DNA of 64,000 nt, taken from NCBI RefSeq assembly GCF_021391535.1, contig NZ_CP090066.1, forward strand, positions 1,191,501-1,255,500, given 5' to 3'. Below, one piece after another: positions 23,175 through 32,884 of the stretch (positions within the stretch are counted from its first letter, which is position 1; the number at the start of each line of letters is the position of its first letter). The notes below the pieces were generated by a model. It was not told the DNA's origin. It did no database searches and saw nothing but the letters and a program-made list of their open reading frames with translations. This stretch comes from Aurantimonas sp. HBX-1 (GTDB lineage: Bacteria; Pseudomonadota; Alphaproteobacteria; Rhizobiales; Rhizobiaceae). The position numbers were made by a program, and so were the translations under genes.

Positions 23175-25807
23175 TTCCGTCTCCCCAGCTGCGACACGAG
23201 GGCCGTCGTTGCGAGCCCGAGAAGCAGGGCGACGATCGCCAGCAGCCCGGCGTAGGAGAGGACGTTCTCCGACAGCCAGTTGGCGGCGACGAGGCGCAGA
23301 TTCCAGAAGGACGCGGGCTGGGATGGGACCAAGGTAGAGGCGCCTCCCTGAATCTGCGTGAACGTCCTGGTGCCCGAGTCATAGGTGGTGATGCTGTCGC
23401 CAAGCTGCATCCAGCCATCATGGGCGGTCATCGCCTCGACGCCGGCGACCAGTTCGGCCGCGGTCGGCGCGTTGACCGCCGTCCATACCTTGTCCCCGGA
23501 CGGGCTCATGCCCTGCGCGACCATCAGCGTCGCCGACGCGGGCGGCACGAATTCCGTCTCCCCGGCCGGCCGGAGCCTGATCTCCTCGGGGATGATGTCG
23601 AACTTGGCGGTCATCCACTCCTGCAGATCGGCCAGCTTCTGCCGCCAGCGGCTGATGCCCACCTCGCCCTGCCAGCGGGCGGCGATCACGCTCCCGTCGC
23701 CGGTTTCGGCAATGGCTTCCTGGCCACCCCATTCGGTCTTCACGGTCTCCGAGACGCTGAGGCGCGGCAGCACCCCGGTCGGCATCTGGCCGGCGGTGGC
23801 GATGAACAGCGCATTGCTCGCCGCGGCGTCGGCGGCGGATGTCTGGATGACGAACGGGAGCGGGCGGCCGGCGACGAAGGACAGCTGGCCGAGCAGCGTC
23901 GCGGCCGCCGAGATGATCGCCTCGCCGTCGGCACCGCCGCGCTCGATCAGGAGGGGAAACGGTTCGCTCTGCCGGTTGTAGGGAAATCCGACGCCGCGCG
24001 TCGGCGCGAGGTTCGGCAGGCTGCTGATGCGGGCGAAGTTGGGTATCTGCAGTTCCGACGTCTCGAAGATGGCGAAGCGCCGCGCCTCCTCGCCGGTGGT
24101 CGTCGGGCGGCAGACGGCGTCGTCCGAGGTCAGCAGGATCGCCTCGATGACGATCTCGTTGATCCCCGGCGTCAGGTGCCGCATCGTGAACTCGATCGGG
24201 AAATGCTCCAGGACGGCGCCGCGGGCGGATCCGAGCGGCAGCGTCGTCGCGATGTTGCCGTTGACGTAGATGTCGAAGTGACTGCCGCTCCTGACGTTGC
24301 CGGCGTAGGCGGCATCGAGCAGGATCGTCGCCTTGCCGTAGGCCTTGGCGTAGAAATCGGCGGGCATCCCGATCGTGAAGACGCTGCGGAAGCGCCGCCC
24401 GGAAAACTCCTGCGTCCTGATTCCGAGCTCCTCGAAGCTGACCTTGCGGCCCTCGAGGAACAGCGGACTGTCCGGCGTGCGCCACGCGCTTTCGGCAAGG
24501 GCGGTCCGCAATACCGAAATCGGCCGGTCGATCGGCGCCAGCATGCGCTGGACCGCGGCGTCCACGTCCTTCCAGTCGGGGCCCGTCACGACCAGCACGG
24601 TGACCGAGGGATCCTGCCGGAGCGTGACGAAGCCGAAGGTCGGCTGGGTGGAAGCGGCGGGCGGGATGGCGGTGACCAGGCCGGCGAGATCGGCTGCCGG
24701 GCCGACCAGCACCGTGAGTTCGCCGTCCCCCGGCGTGGGCACATCGCCGCGGACCACCTGCATCGATTGGTTGGGCATGCCCGCCAGCAGCGCCAGCCCT
24801 TCCGACAGCCGGATGATCGTGTCCGCGACCGGACTGATGTTGCCGGGCGGCACGAAGATGCGAAAGCGCGTCCGGCCCAGCGCATCGGCACCGATGGCGC
24901 CGATGTCCTCGATCCGCCGCAGCTGGCCGGCGTCGGCCGCGGCGAATTCGAGGTAGCTCTGCGCCGGGTCGATGTCCGCCCAGATCTCGTAGGTCGAGGC
25001 GATGGTGCAATCGGTGCGGTGCCGGAGCGACGACGCAAAGCGGATCTCGTTAGCGCCCGCCCGCAACAGGCCGGCAGGGACGGCGGCGCGCAGCTGCTTG
25101 ACGCCGCCGGGCGAGTTGACGGACTCCTGGATGACGGGGGTGCCGTTGATCGCGATCTCGAGCCGCGAGGGCTCGGGGGCGACGAAGATCGCGCTCTGGT
25201 AGCCGACCGCGAGAACCGTCGGCGAGGCAGCCTGCTCGGCGGTCAGGAAGATCGACCAGCTGCGCTGTGCGATCTCGCCCGACATGACGAGATTTTCCAT
25301 CGGCAGGATGTGGCGGCGGAACGGGGTGGGTGAGGGCGTCCTGGCGCCGGGGACGGCCGCGGTTTCGCCGCCCGCGGCGTCCGTCGCCGGCGGAGGCACG
25401 ACGGCTTCGCCGGCCGGGCGCGTAATGTCCGTGCCCGCCGGTGCGGGCGCCTGCGCTGCCGGGGGAGCAGGCGGAGCGGTCGGTTCGGACGGCGCGGCGG
25501 GCGGCGTGGCAGGCGTCGGCCGGGCTGACGGCGCCGGCGCAGCGGTAGGAGTCGGGGGGGTCGGCGCGGCGGAGGGAGGTGCCGGGGCCGGCGGGGTGGG
25601 CGCGACGACCGCCGGACCCCTAGGCGCCACCGTTGCCGGAGCACTAGGCGCCACGGTCGCCGGAGCGCTCGGCGCTACCGTCGTCGGCGGGCTCGGCGCG
25701 GCTTCCCCGGCCGGCCGCTCGGGGCTCATGTCGAAGGGCGCCGGCTGCGCCTGCGGGGAGACGGTGGTCAGTACGAGTAGCGCCAGCGCGCCGAGGAGGC
25801 TCTTCAT
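23171..25807 (-). CDS. bcsB: Cellulose synthase periplasmic subunit BcsB
   Basis: 878 residues. A signal peptide (about 1-21) is followed by an unusually long Pro/Ala/Thr-rich linker at about residues 22-165, including back-to-back ATVAPSAP units. The BcsB fold then follows: two carbohydrate-binding and flavodoxin-like repeats (HFDIYVNGNIATTLPLG; PGINEIVIEAIL), ending in one membrane anchor (GLLAIVALLLGLATTALVSQ) that binds BcsA. Family length is usually 740-800, so the linker explains the excess. The start ATG overlaps the bcsA stop as ATGA (25807-25804). Confidence 0.93.
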   Translation of the reverse strand: MKSLLGALALLVLTTVSPQAQPAPFDMSPERPAGEAAPSPPTTVAPSAPATVAPSAPATVAPRGPAVVAPTPPAPAPPSAAPTPPTPTAAPAPSARPTPATPPAAPSEPTAPPAPPAAQAPAPAGTDITRPAGEAVVPPPATDAAGGETAAVPGARTPSPTPFRRHILPMENLVMSGEIAQRSWSIFLTAEQAASPTVLAVGYQSAIFVAPEPSRLEIAINGTPVIQESVNSPGGVKQLRAAVPAGLLRAGANEIRFASSLRHRTDCTIASTYEIWADIDPAQSYLEFAAADAGQLRRIEDIGAIGADALGRTRFRIFVPPGNISPVADTIIRLSEGLALLAGMPNQSMQVVRGDVPTPGDGELTVLVGPAADLAGLVTAIPPAASTQPTFGFVTLRQDPSVTVLVVTGPDWKDVDAAVQRMLAPIDRPISVLRTALAESAWRTPDSPLFLEGRKVSFEELGIRTQEFSGRRFRSVFTIGMPADFYAKAYGKATILLDAAYAGNVRSGSHFDIYVNGNIATTLPLGSARGAVLEHFPIEFTMRHLTPGINEIVIEAILLTSDDAVCRPTTTGEEARRFAIFETSELQIPNFARISSLPNLAPTRGVGFPYNRQSEPFPLLIERGGADGEAIISAAATLLGQLSFVAGRPLPFVIQTSAADAAASNALFIATAGQMPTGVLPRLSVSETVKTEWGGQEAIAETGDGSVIAARWQGEVGISRWRQKLADLQEWMTAKFDIIPEEIRLRPAGETEFVPPASATLMVAQGMSPSGDKVWTAVNAPTAAELVAGVEAMTAHDGWMQLGDSITTYDSGTRTFTQIQGGASTLVPSQPASFWNLRLVAANWLSENVLSYAGLLAIVALLLGLATTALVSQLGRRK

Positions 25808-28002
25808 GGCGTGACCGCGACCTTCTTGGCCGGGACTGCCGGCCTGCCCCGGCCGAGGGCGCCGCGGACCACATAGCTGAGCCCGCGCGAGGTCTGGTAG
25901 AAGCAGAGGCCGATGAACCAGCCGGTGCCGCGGATCAGGCCCGGGTTGCGGCGGCGGCTCAGCTGGAACGAGCGCCACTGCTGCGAGTTGGCGAAGATCA
26001 GGTCGGCGATCAGGAAGTGATCGGTGGCGTTGTTGACGACATAGCTGCAGCCGATCGAGGCACCGTCGCTCTCCTTCTGGCAGTTGCGGATCTGCAAGGC
26101 GAGCGTCGCGGTCTCCTCCGCCGAGTGCGGCTGGAAACGCAGCGTCGCCGGGCCGTTCTTGAAGCGCTCCAGCGGCGCATCGCCGAAGATCTGGATGCGG
26201 GCGCCGCCCACCGAGACGTCGTTGATGGTCGCCGGGAACGATTGCTCCCCGACCACGAACTCGCACCGCCGCGCGACGCCGATGCGCCGCGACGAGCTGC
26301 GCGCGCCCCGTTCGGACACTACGCCGAGGGCGCAGCCGGCGATCAGCAGGTTGAGGACGTTCCAGCCGCCGACGACGAGGGTGAGGTCGGCCTGCGCCGG
26401 CTCGGTGATCACCCGGTAGGCTGTCGCGGCGACGCCGAGCACCAGCACGAAGAAGATCAGGAAGAACGGCAGGCTGATCTCCGACAGGCGGCTGTGCAGG
26501 ATCGACTCGTCCTTGGCGGTGACGTTGAAGGTCGGCTTGCGGGGGTTGAGCAGGACGGAGACGACGGCCGGCAGCAGATGCACCGTCTGGACGTATTCGT
26601 AGAGCTCCGAGATCCACGGCCAGCGGAACGAGCCGTAGAGATAGTTCTGCATCATCAGGTTCACGATGATGTAGGTCGATGTATAGGCCAAGAACTCGCC
26701 GCCCGACGCATTGAAGATCTCGAGGCCGAAGAACAGGTAGAACAGCGGCGCGACCAGGAACATCGTGCGCGGGAAGGGAAACAGCCAGAACAGCGTCGAC
26801 GACATGTAGCAAAGCCGCTGCGGGAACGACAGGCCGCGCTTGAACAGCGGGAAGCGGAACAGCATGATCTGCATCATGCCCTGCGCCCAGCGGCTGCGCT
26901 GCTGGATGAAGCTGGCGAAGGTCGCGGGCTGCAGCCCGGCGATCAGCGGGATGTCGACATAGAGGCTGTTCCAGCCGCGCGAGTGCAGGTCGAGCGCGGT
27001 CTCGCAATCCTCGGTGATGCTGACGCCGCTGAAGCCGCCGGCCTCGTCGAGCGCCTCGCGCCGCAGCACGGCGGCCGAGCCGCAGAAGAACGCCGCGTTC
27101 CATTTGTCGAGACCGCGCTGGATGATGCCGTAGAACATCTCGTTCTCCGACGGCATCTTCTCGAAGGTGCGCAGGTTGCGCTCCACCGGGTCGGGATTGA
27201 TGAAGAAATGCGGCGTCTGCACCAGGAACAGGCGCGCGTCGTGCTCGAAATAGCTGACCGTCTGGAGCAGGAAGTCGCGGGCCGGGGCATGGTCGGCGTC
27301 GAACACCGCGATGAGCTCGCCGTCGGAGTGCAGCATGCCGTTGTTGAGGTTGCCGGCCTTGGCGTGCTCGTTGCGCTCGCGCGTCAGGTACGTGGCGCCG
27401 AGGTCGAGGCACAGCTGCTTCAGGAGGGCGTGCCGCTTTTCCGCGGCCTGGGCCGTTCCGGCGTGCTCGGAGGAGCGCTTCTGGAGCGTGGAGCCGTCGT
27501 CCAGCAGCCAGACCTTCATGCGGTCGGACGGGTAGTTCATCTTCAGCGCCGCCGCGAGCGTGTTGGCGAGCAGCGTGTAGTCCTCGTTGTAGCTCGGCAC
27601 GAAGACGTCGACCGTCGGCAGCCGGTCCGAGCGCGGCGTGTCGCGGCCACTGCGCGGCGGCAGGGGCGCTGCCACCACGAACAGGCTGAGCGCCAGCATG
27701 AACACGCTGTACATCTCGGCGAGATACAGGAGGAAGCCGGGAATGAAGTTCTCGAGCTGGCTCACCGGCGGCAGCGTGCTGGTGGTGCGCCAGTAGACGT
27801 AGCGCAGCACGATCGTGGTGCCGAGGGCGAGCGCGATCAGCCGCCACGTTCCGCCGAGCTTCAGGAGCTTCAGCAGCATCATGACGCCGAGCACCAGCGC
27901 GACGGCGACGAGCTGCGCCTGCAGGCTGATCGGCAGGGTGATGATCAGCAGGGCGAGCGCGGCCGCCAAGACCCAGGCAAGCGCAAGGACGAATTTCAGC
28001 AT
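25804..28002 (-). CDS. bcsA: Cellulose synthase catalytic subunit (UDP-forming), c-di-GMP activated
   Basis: 732 residues. N-terminal membrane helices, then a GT2 glycosyltransferase domain with DD at 168-169, DAD at 235-237, catalytic TED at 330-332 and the acceptor-binding QRSRW at 368-372. Further membrane helices carry the chain across. The C-terminal PilZ domain has RxxxR (Arg568-SSS-Arg572) and NDVSVGG at 594-600, the cyclic-di-GMP site, so activity should respond to c-di-GMP. It polymerises UDP-glucose and translocates cellulose with BcsB. The ATG at 28002 has GGGAGG about 10 bases upstream and overlaps the end of bcsN by seven bases. Confidence 0.97.
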   Translation of the reverse strand: MLKFVLALAWVLAAALALLIITLPISLQAQLVAVALVLGVMMLLKLLKLGGTWRLIALALGTTIVLRYVYWRTTSTLPPVSQLENFIPGFLLYLAEMYSVFMLALSLFVVAAPLPPRSGRDTPRSDRLPTVDVFVPSYNEDYTLLANTLAAALKMNYPSDRMKVWLLDDGSTLQKRSSEHAGTAQAAEKRHALLKQLCLDLGATYLTRERNEHAKAGNLNNGMLHSDGELIAVFDADHAPARDFLLQTVSYFEHDARLFLVQTPHFFINPDPVERNLRTFEKMPSENEMFYGIIQRGLDKWNAAFFCGSAAVLRREALDEAGGFSGVSITEDCETALDLHSRGWNSLYVDIPLIAGLQPATFASFIQQRSRWAQGMMQIMLFRFPLFKRGLSFPQRLCYMSSTLFWLFPFPRTMFLVAPLFYLFFGLEIFNASGGEFLAYTSTYIIVNLMMQNYLYGSFRWPWISELYEYVQTVHLLPAVVSVLLNPRKPTFNVTAKDESILHSRLSEISLPFFLIFFVLVLGVAATAYRVITEPAQADLTLVVGGWNVLNLLIAGCALGVVSERGARSSSRRIGVARRCEFVVGEQSFPATINDVSVGGARIQIFGDAPLERFKNGPATLRFQPHSAEETATLALQIRNCQKESDGASIGCSYVVNNATDHFLIADLIFANSQQWRSFQLSRRRNPGLIRGTGWFIGLCFYQTSRGLSYVVRGALGRGRPAVPAKKVAVTP

Positions 28003-29102
28003 TCGCCGGCAGCCTCCCGGGCCGGTGTGCAGGACGGCTGCGACGGCATCAGCGGCGCCGGACCGGCGGACGGAGCAGGCGCCGGCGTGGCGGCAGGCGC
28101 CGGGGCGGTGGCGCCGGCGCTGGGAGCCGGAACGGCAGCCGCGGCGGGCGTGGCGGCGGCGGTTCCCTGGGCGGATGGCGGCGGCGGGACCGGCGGGCCG
28201 ATCGGCGCCGGCAGCGGTTCGGCGACCGGGGCCGGTTGCGCCACGGGCGCAGGGCGGGCCGCGCGTCGTGCCGGCCGGGCGCGTGCCGGCTGTGGCGCGG
28301 CGGCGGGCGCATCTGCGAGAACCGGCTCGTAGCCGCCGGCACCGGTCGGGTAGATCGGCGCGCCGGGCTCCCCGATGGCGGGGTCGGGCGAGGGCGGGGC
28401 ACCGTAAGGGTTCCACGCCACGCCCCGGAAGAAGGCGCGGATCCGCACGCCGTACATCACCGACAGCAATTGCGACTCGCTGGCACCTGCACGGCACAGG
28501 CGCAGCCGCAGCTCGATGGCGCCGTTGGAGCGGAAGATCAGCGGCGGCCGCGGCGTGCCGGCGATGCGCTGCCAGGCGTAGACGCAGGTGTCGCCGGTCG
28601 GGGCCCGCCCCACCGCATAGCCGAACGGACCATAGTCGTTCTGGGCGAAGAGCGCCGAACGGGTCATCGCCACGCCGGGAAACGCCTCCCGCATCTCCTC
28701 GGCGATGTTGGTGACCGCGAGCGGCCGGTTCGGCAGGTCGTCGCGCCCGCGCCCGGTCGCCCCGACCGGGCCGAAGAACTGGACGAGGAGATAGTTCTCT
28801 CCCGCGGTCCGGCTGCTGCCGCCGAGCACGATCTTCTGCTCGGTGGCATTGGGAAACCGCGTCTCGATGACCGCCATCACGGCGGGCCCGCCCGCAGGCG
28901 GCAGGGCGAAGGCCTGTTCGGCGGCGACCATCGTCGTCCGCGAAGCGGTTTCCGGCTGACCGGCCGTGCCGCAGGCAGCCGCCAAAGCGGCCAGGGCGAT
29001 CGCCGCTCCGGCACGCACTCGCTTTACAACGCTTTGCCGCTTCCAGCCGGCATGCGGCCGGGAAAGCTGTCGCCGCAGACCAGACGTAATTATGGAACGC
29101 AT
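27996..29102 (-). CDS. bcsN: Cellulose biosynthesis protein BcsN
   Basis: 368 residues. A hydrophobic leader (AGAAIALAALAAACG) looks like a signal or weak lipoprotein signal with Cys near residue 40. The conserved part (LVQFFGPVGATGRG; YGPFGYAVGRAP; CRAGASESQLLSVMYGVRIR) matches my memory of BcsN, a protein found only in alphaproteobacterial cellulose operons. The C-terminus from about residue 245 is a Pro/Ala-rich tail of disordered type. The start is uncertain: the ATG at 29102 has GAGGG directly adjacent with no spacing, so a later start is possible. First gene of the operon. Confidence 0.82.
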   Translation of the reverse strand: MRSIITSGLRRQLSRPHAGWKRQSVVKRVRAGAAIALAALAAACGTAGQPETASRTTMVAAEQAFALPPAGGPAVMAVIETRFPNATEQKIVLGGSSRTAGENYLLVQFFGPVGATGRGRDDLPNRPLAVTNIAEEMREAFPGVAMTRSALFAQNDYGPFGYAVGRAPTGDTCVYAWQRIAGTPRPPLIFRSNGAIELRLRLCRAGASESQLLSVMYGVRIRAFFRGVAWNPYGAPPSPDPAIGEPGAPIYPTGAGGYEPVLADAPAAAPQPARARPARRAARPAPVAQPAPVAEPLPAPIGPPVPPPPSAQGTAAATPAAAAVPAPSAGATAPAPAATPAPAPSAGPAPLMPSQPSCTPAREAAGEC

Positions 29103-29471
29103 CCCTCGTGAGATCTTGCTCGCCGCGACGGCGCAGAACCGGGCCTCGCCGTACCGGTTTGGGCCACCGCGCGAGAGGCTCCATCTTACGCCTGCCGGCC
29201 GGAGTTTCCTAACAAAAGCGTCGCCAAGGTTGCAAAGATAGGCGGACACGGAAATCCATGTGTCTGTTGTGCAACAAGGAAATGTTGCGCGCGCAACTAT
29301 GGGGCGAGCGGTCCGCTGGCCGGCCCGTGCTCGCCGGGGCTGCCGCGGGGCGCCGGCGTGGTGTGCCAGATCGGCACGGACACCGCCGCGCGCCGAACAT
29401 TGACCGGTGGACGAACGCCGCCGGGATGGGCATAGGGAGCCGGGGACGCGCAGCCGGAGAAATGCCCGAAC
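29103..29471. promoter_or_regulatory. Divergent promoter region of cellulose operon and ClC gene
   Basis: 369 bp without a gene. It holds two related palindromes: TGTTG-TG-CAACA at 29265-29276 and GTTGCGCGCGCAAC at 29284-29297, with centres 20 bp apart, plus TTGCAA at 29230-29235. All share GTTG...CAAC half-sites, so they may bind one regulator. Right of 29300 the sequence is plain GC-rich leader. Confidence 0.5.
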
Positions 29472-31241
29472 ATGTCGTTGGACGCGTTGCGCGCGAACAG
29501 GTCCTGGCGCTTGCTGAAGGCGGCGGTGCAGCGGCGTGCGGTGTTCCTCATCCCGACGGCCGCGCTGATCGGCATCGTCGCCGGCGCCGTGGTGGCCGCC
29601 ACGACCTATTCTGCAAGGGCCCTGCATCGGCTGCTGTTCGCGCTGCCGGAGGGCGAGCGCCTGTCGGCACAGGCGGCGCTGCTCGATCCGCGCATGGCGC
29701 TGATCCCGGCCCTGGGCGGCGTGCTGGTCGGGTTGTCGATCTTCTTCGTCCGCCGCTTCCGCTCGCGCCCGCCCGTCGACCCGATCGAGGCGAATGCCCT
29801 GCATGGCGGCCGTATGTCGTTTCGCGAGAGCGTCATCCTTGCCGCCCAGACCCTGGTCTCGAACGGCTTCGGCGCATCGGTGGGGCTGGAGGCCGGCTAT
29901 ACGCAGATCTCGGCGGCGGTGGCTTCCTGGGCGGGGCGCGTGCTCGAACTGCGGCGCGGCGACGTGCGCATCCTGGTGGCGAGCGGGGCGGCCGGCGCCG
30001 TGGCGGCGGCTTTCGACGCGCCGCTCACCGGCGCCTTCTACGCCTTCGAGCTGATCCTCGGCACCTATACGATCGCCGCCGTGGCGCCAATGATGGCAGC
30101 CGCGCTTGCCGCCACGCTCACGGCGAACTGGCTCGGCGCCGTGCAGTTCTCTATCACCATCGGCGAGGTCGAGACGCTGCAGGCGGCGGACTACGTGCCG
30201 TTCCTGCTGCTCGGCCTCGTCGGCGGCGGCGCGGCGATCCTCCTGATGCGGCTGGTGACGCTGGTCGACTGGCTGTACGGCAGGACCGGGCTGCGCACCG
30301 AGTTCCGGCCGCTGCTCGGCGGGCTTGCCGTCGGCGCGATGGCGCTGGTGACGCCGCAGGTGCTGTCGAGCGGCAATGGCGCGCTGTATTTCGACCTCAC
30401 CGCCGAGCCGGCCCTCTCCATCATCGCGGGCGTCCTGCTCCTCAAGGTGATGTCGGCCGCCATCTCGCTCGGCAGCGGGTTTCGCGGCGGCCTGTTCTTT
30501 GCCTCGCTTTTCGTCGGCGGCCTGCTCGGGACGCTGTTTTCGGCCCTCGTCGCCTTCGTCGCTCCGTCCGTCGCGGCTGGCCCGCTCGAGACCGCCCTCG
30601 TCGGCATGACGGCGGTGGCGACGGGTGTCGTCGGCGGACCGCTGACCATGACCTTCCTCGCGCTGGAGGTCAGCGGCGACCTGGCGTTGGCCGGCGGGGT
30701 GCTCGCGGCGGCGATCGTCGCATCAGTGCTGGTGCGCGAGACGTTCGGCTATTCGTTCTCGACCTGGCGTCTGCATCTGCGCGGCGAGACCATCCGCAGC
30801 GCACAGGATGTCGGCTGGATCCGCTCGCTGACGGTCGGTTCGATGATGCGCACCGACGTGCGCACCGTGCCCGTCGATACCTCGATCGCTGAACTGAAGG
30901 CGGCGTTTCCGCTCGGTTCGACGTCTCGCGTCGTGGCGGTCGACGGTGAAGGAAGATATGCCGGGATCGTGCTGCTGGCCGATGCCTACGGGGAACGGGA
31001 GGATCCGGAAGCCGAGAGCCAGACCGACATCGGAACCTTGCTGAAATTCTCCGACGAGTGGCTGTCGCAGGCGATGAATGCCCGAACCGCTGCCGGCGCA
31101 TTCCAGCGCGCCAATGCCGAGGAACTCGCCGTCCTCGATCGCGACAACCGGGTTGTCGGGTTGCTGACGGAGGGGTTCCTGCTCCGACGCTATGCCGAGG
31201 AACTGGAAAAGGTGAGGCGCGACCTTTCCGGCGAGCGCTGA
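29472..31241 (+). CDS. ClC-family chloride channel/transporter with CBS domains
   Basis: 589 residues: about 10-11 membrane helices to residue 425, then two CBS-type motifs (VGSMMRTDVRTVPVDTSIAE; ELAVLDRDNRVVGLLTEGFL). Filter motifs are the variant of a rhizobial-type subfamily: GFGASVGLEAGYTQ replaces GKEGP but keeps the gating Glu, and GSGFRGGLFFAS is the third motif. In the helix FDAPLTGAFYAFELIL the first of the paired glutamates is kept but the second, aligned by eye to Glu203 of the E. coli antiporter, is Leu. Divergent from bcsN. It could be a channel rather than an H+/Cl- antiporter. Confidence 0.9.
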   Translation: MSLDALRANRSWRLLKAAVQRRAVFLIPTAALIGIVAGAVVAATTYSARALHRLLFALPEGERLSAQAALLDPRMALIPALGGVLVGLSIFFVRRFRSRPPVDPIEANALHGGRMSFRESVILAAQTLVSNGFGASVGLEAGYTQISAAVASWAGRVLELRRGDVRILVASGAAGAVAAAFDAPLTGAFYAFELILGTYTIAAVAPMMAAALAATLTANWLGAVQFSITIGEVETLQAADYVPFLLLGLVGGGAAILLMRLVTLVDWLYGRTGLRTEFRPLLGGLAVGAMALVTPQVLSSGNGALYFDLTAEPALSIIAGVLLLKVMSAAISLGSGFRGGLFFASLFVGGLLGTLFSALVAFVAPSVAAGPLETALVGMTAVATGVVGGPLTMTFLALEVSGDLALAGGVLAAAIVASVLVRETFGYSFSTWRLHLRGETIRSAQDVGWIRSLTVGSMMRTDVRTVPVDTSIAELKAAFPLGSTSRVVAVDGEGRYAGIVLLADAYGEREDPEAESQTDIGTLLKFSDEWLSQAMNARTAAGAFQRANAEELAVLDRDNRVVGLLTEGFLLRRYAEELEKVRRDLSGER

Positions 31242-31420
31242 CCGGCGCCCGCTGCGGCGCGCCGTGCCGGCCAGCTGGGGGCTTGCGGCAGCCGGAAAAG
31301 CAGAATGGCGCCCGACCGGCAACCGATCGGGGTGCCACGGCTTGCGGAGCGGGGTCCCTCTTCACTAGGTTTGCCCCAGCGACTCCTACCATTCCCGCGT
31401 CAGTTCCCGGATACGACAGC

Positions 31421-32884
31421 ATGCCACAGCCACCGGACCATGGTCTCGATCAGGGCCGCAACTGTTTCCGTATCGACACCGCGGACCGGGCCTCGGTGAT
31501 CGTCGATGCCGACGACTATTTCAGCTTCGCGCGGGCGGCGATGCTGGAGGCCAGGCAGCGCATCACGCTGGTCGGCTGGGACTTCGACGCGCGGATCGAG
31601 TTCGGCCGCGAGGCGGGGGACGGCGCGCCGCGCAAGCTCGGGGCCTTCATCCTCTGGCTGGTCAAGCGGCGGCCCGAGCTCGAGATCTTCCTGCTGCGCT
31701 GGGACGTCGGGGCGACCGCGACGCTGGTCCGAGGCACCACCATCCTGCGCCTGATCAGCTGGATGCGGCATCCTCGGATCCACACCAAGCTCGACGGCGC
31801 CCACCCGCCGGCGTCCTCGCACCATCAGAAGATCGTCGTCATCGACGACTGCTTCGCCTTCTGCGGCGGTATCGACATGACCGGCGACCGCTGGGACACG
31901 CGCGAGCATCGCTACCACGACAAGCGGCGGCGCCGGCCCACGACGCATCGGCGCTACAAGCCGTGGCACGACGCGACCTCGGCCTTCACCGGGCCGATCA
32001 CCACCGCGCTTGCCGAGGTCTGCCGGCAGCGATGGGAGGCGGCGGGCGGCACGCCTCCGATGCACCCGATCGAGGGCGTCAAGGCCAGCTGGCCGGACGG
32101 GCTGTGGACCCAGTTCCACAACGTGCCGATGGCCATCTCGCGCTCGGCCCCGGAATATGACGGGCGGCCGGCGGTGCACGAGATCGAGCAGCTCTACGTC
32201 GACCAGATCGCCCGGGCCAAGCGGTTCATTTACGCCGAAAGCCAGTATTTCGCCTCGCGCCGCATTGCCGAGGCCATTGCCGCACGCCTCGATGAGCCGG
32301 ATGGCCCGGAAATCGTCATCGTCAATCCGCAGAGCGCCGAAGGCTGGCTCGAGCCGGTCGCCATGAACACCGCCCGGGCGCGCTTCGTCGAGGCGCTGCA
32401 GCGTAAGGATCGCCACGGCCGCTTCCGCATGTACCATCCCTACAACGACGGCGGCGAGGCGATCTACGTGCACGCCAAGGTTCTGGTGGTCGACGACCAG
32501 GTGCTGCGGATCGGCTCGTCCAATATGAACAATCGCTCGATGCGGCTCGATACCGAATGCGACGTGACGATCGATGCGGCTCTCGTGGACGACCCTGACG
32601 TGCCGCCGGCGATCGCCGCGATCCGGGACGATTTTCTCGCCGAGCATCTCGGTTGCGACGCGACGACGGTCCGCGAGGCAATCGCCCGTTCCGGCTCGCT
32701 CATCGGCGCGATCGAAGGGCTGAGGGGCGAGGGGCGCACGCTCCGGCCGTATCGCATGCCCGAGATCTCGGATGGCGAAGCCTGGCTCGCGGACAACGAG
32801 GTCCTCGACCCGGAAGGCCCGACCGAGATGTTCGAGCCGCTGGCGCGGCGCGGGCTGTTCCGGCGATGGCTCCGCAAGGCCTGA
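31421..32884 (+). CDS. Phospholipase D family protein (two HKD motifs)
   Basis: 487 residues. Both catalytic HxKxxxxD motifs are present: SSHHQKIVVIDDCFAFCGG at about residues 127-145 and YVHAKVLVVDDQVLRIGSSN near 348-367. The intervening LWTQFHNVPMAISR and IYAESQYFAS match bacterial PLD/cardiolipin-synthase-like enzymes. No signal peptide or membrane anchor, so probably cytoplasmic or peripheral; it hydrolyses or transfers phosphatidyl groups. The ATG at 31421 is not preceded by a clear ribosome site; 5' in-frame sequence looks non-coding. Confidence 0.92.
   Translation: MPQPPDHGLDQGRNCFRIDTADRASVIVDADDYFSFARAAMLEARQRITLVGWDFDARIEFGREAGDGAPRKLGAFILWLVKRRPELEIFLLRWDVGATATLVRGTTILRLISWMRHPRIHTKLDGAHPPASSHHQKIVVIDDCFAFCGGIDMTGDRWDTREHRYHDKRRRRPTTHRRYKPWHDATSAFTGPITTALAEVCRQRWEAAGGTPPMHPIEGVKASWPDGLWTQFHNVPMAISRSAPEYDGRPAVHEIEQLYVDQIARAKRFIYAESQYFASRRIAEAIAARLDEPDGPEIVIVNPQSAEGWLEPVAMNTARARFVEALQRKDRHGRFRMYHPYNDGGEAIYVHAKVLVVDDQVLRIGSSNMNNRSMRLDTECDVTIDAALVDDPDVPPAIAAIRDDFLAEHLGCDATTVREAIARSGSLIGAIEGLRGEGRTLRPYRMPEISDGEAWLADNEVLDPEGPTEMFEPLARRGLFRRWLRKA

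Noticed and set aside
23420..25333. Plus-strand frame of 637 codons opposite bcsB
   Set aside because: Composition of a shadow (Arg, Gly, Asp-rich), antisense to BcsB.
26017..28332. Plus-strand frame of 771 codons opposite bcsA/bcsN
   Set aside because: Antisense shadow; no start context or motifs.
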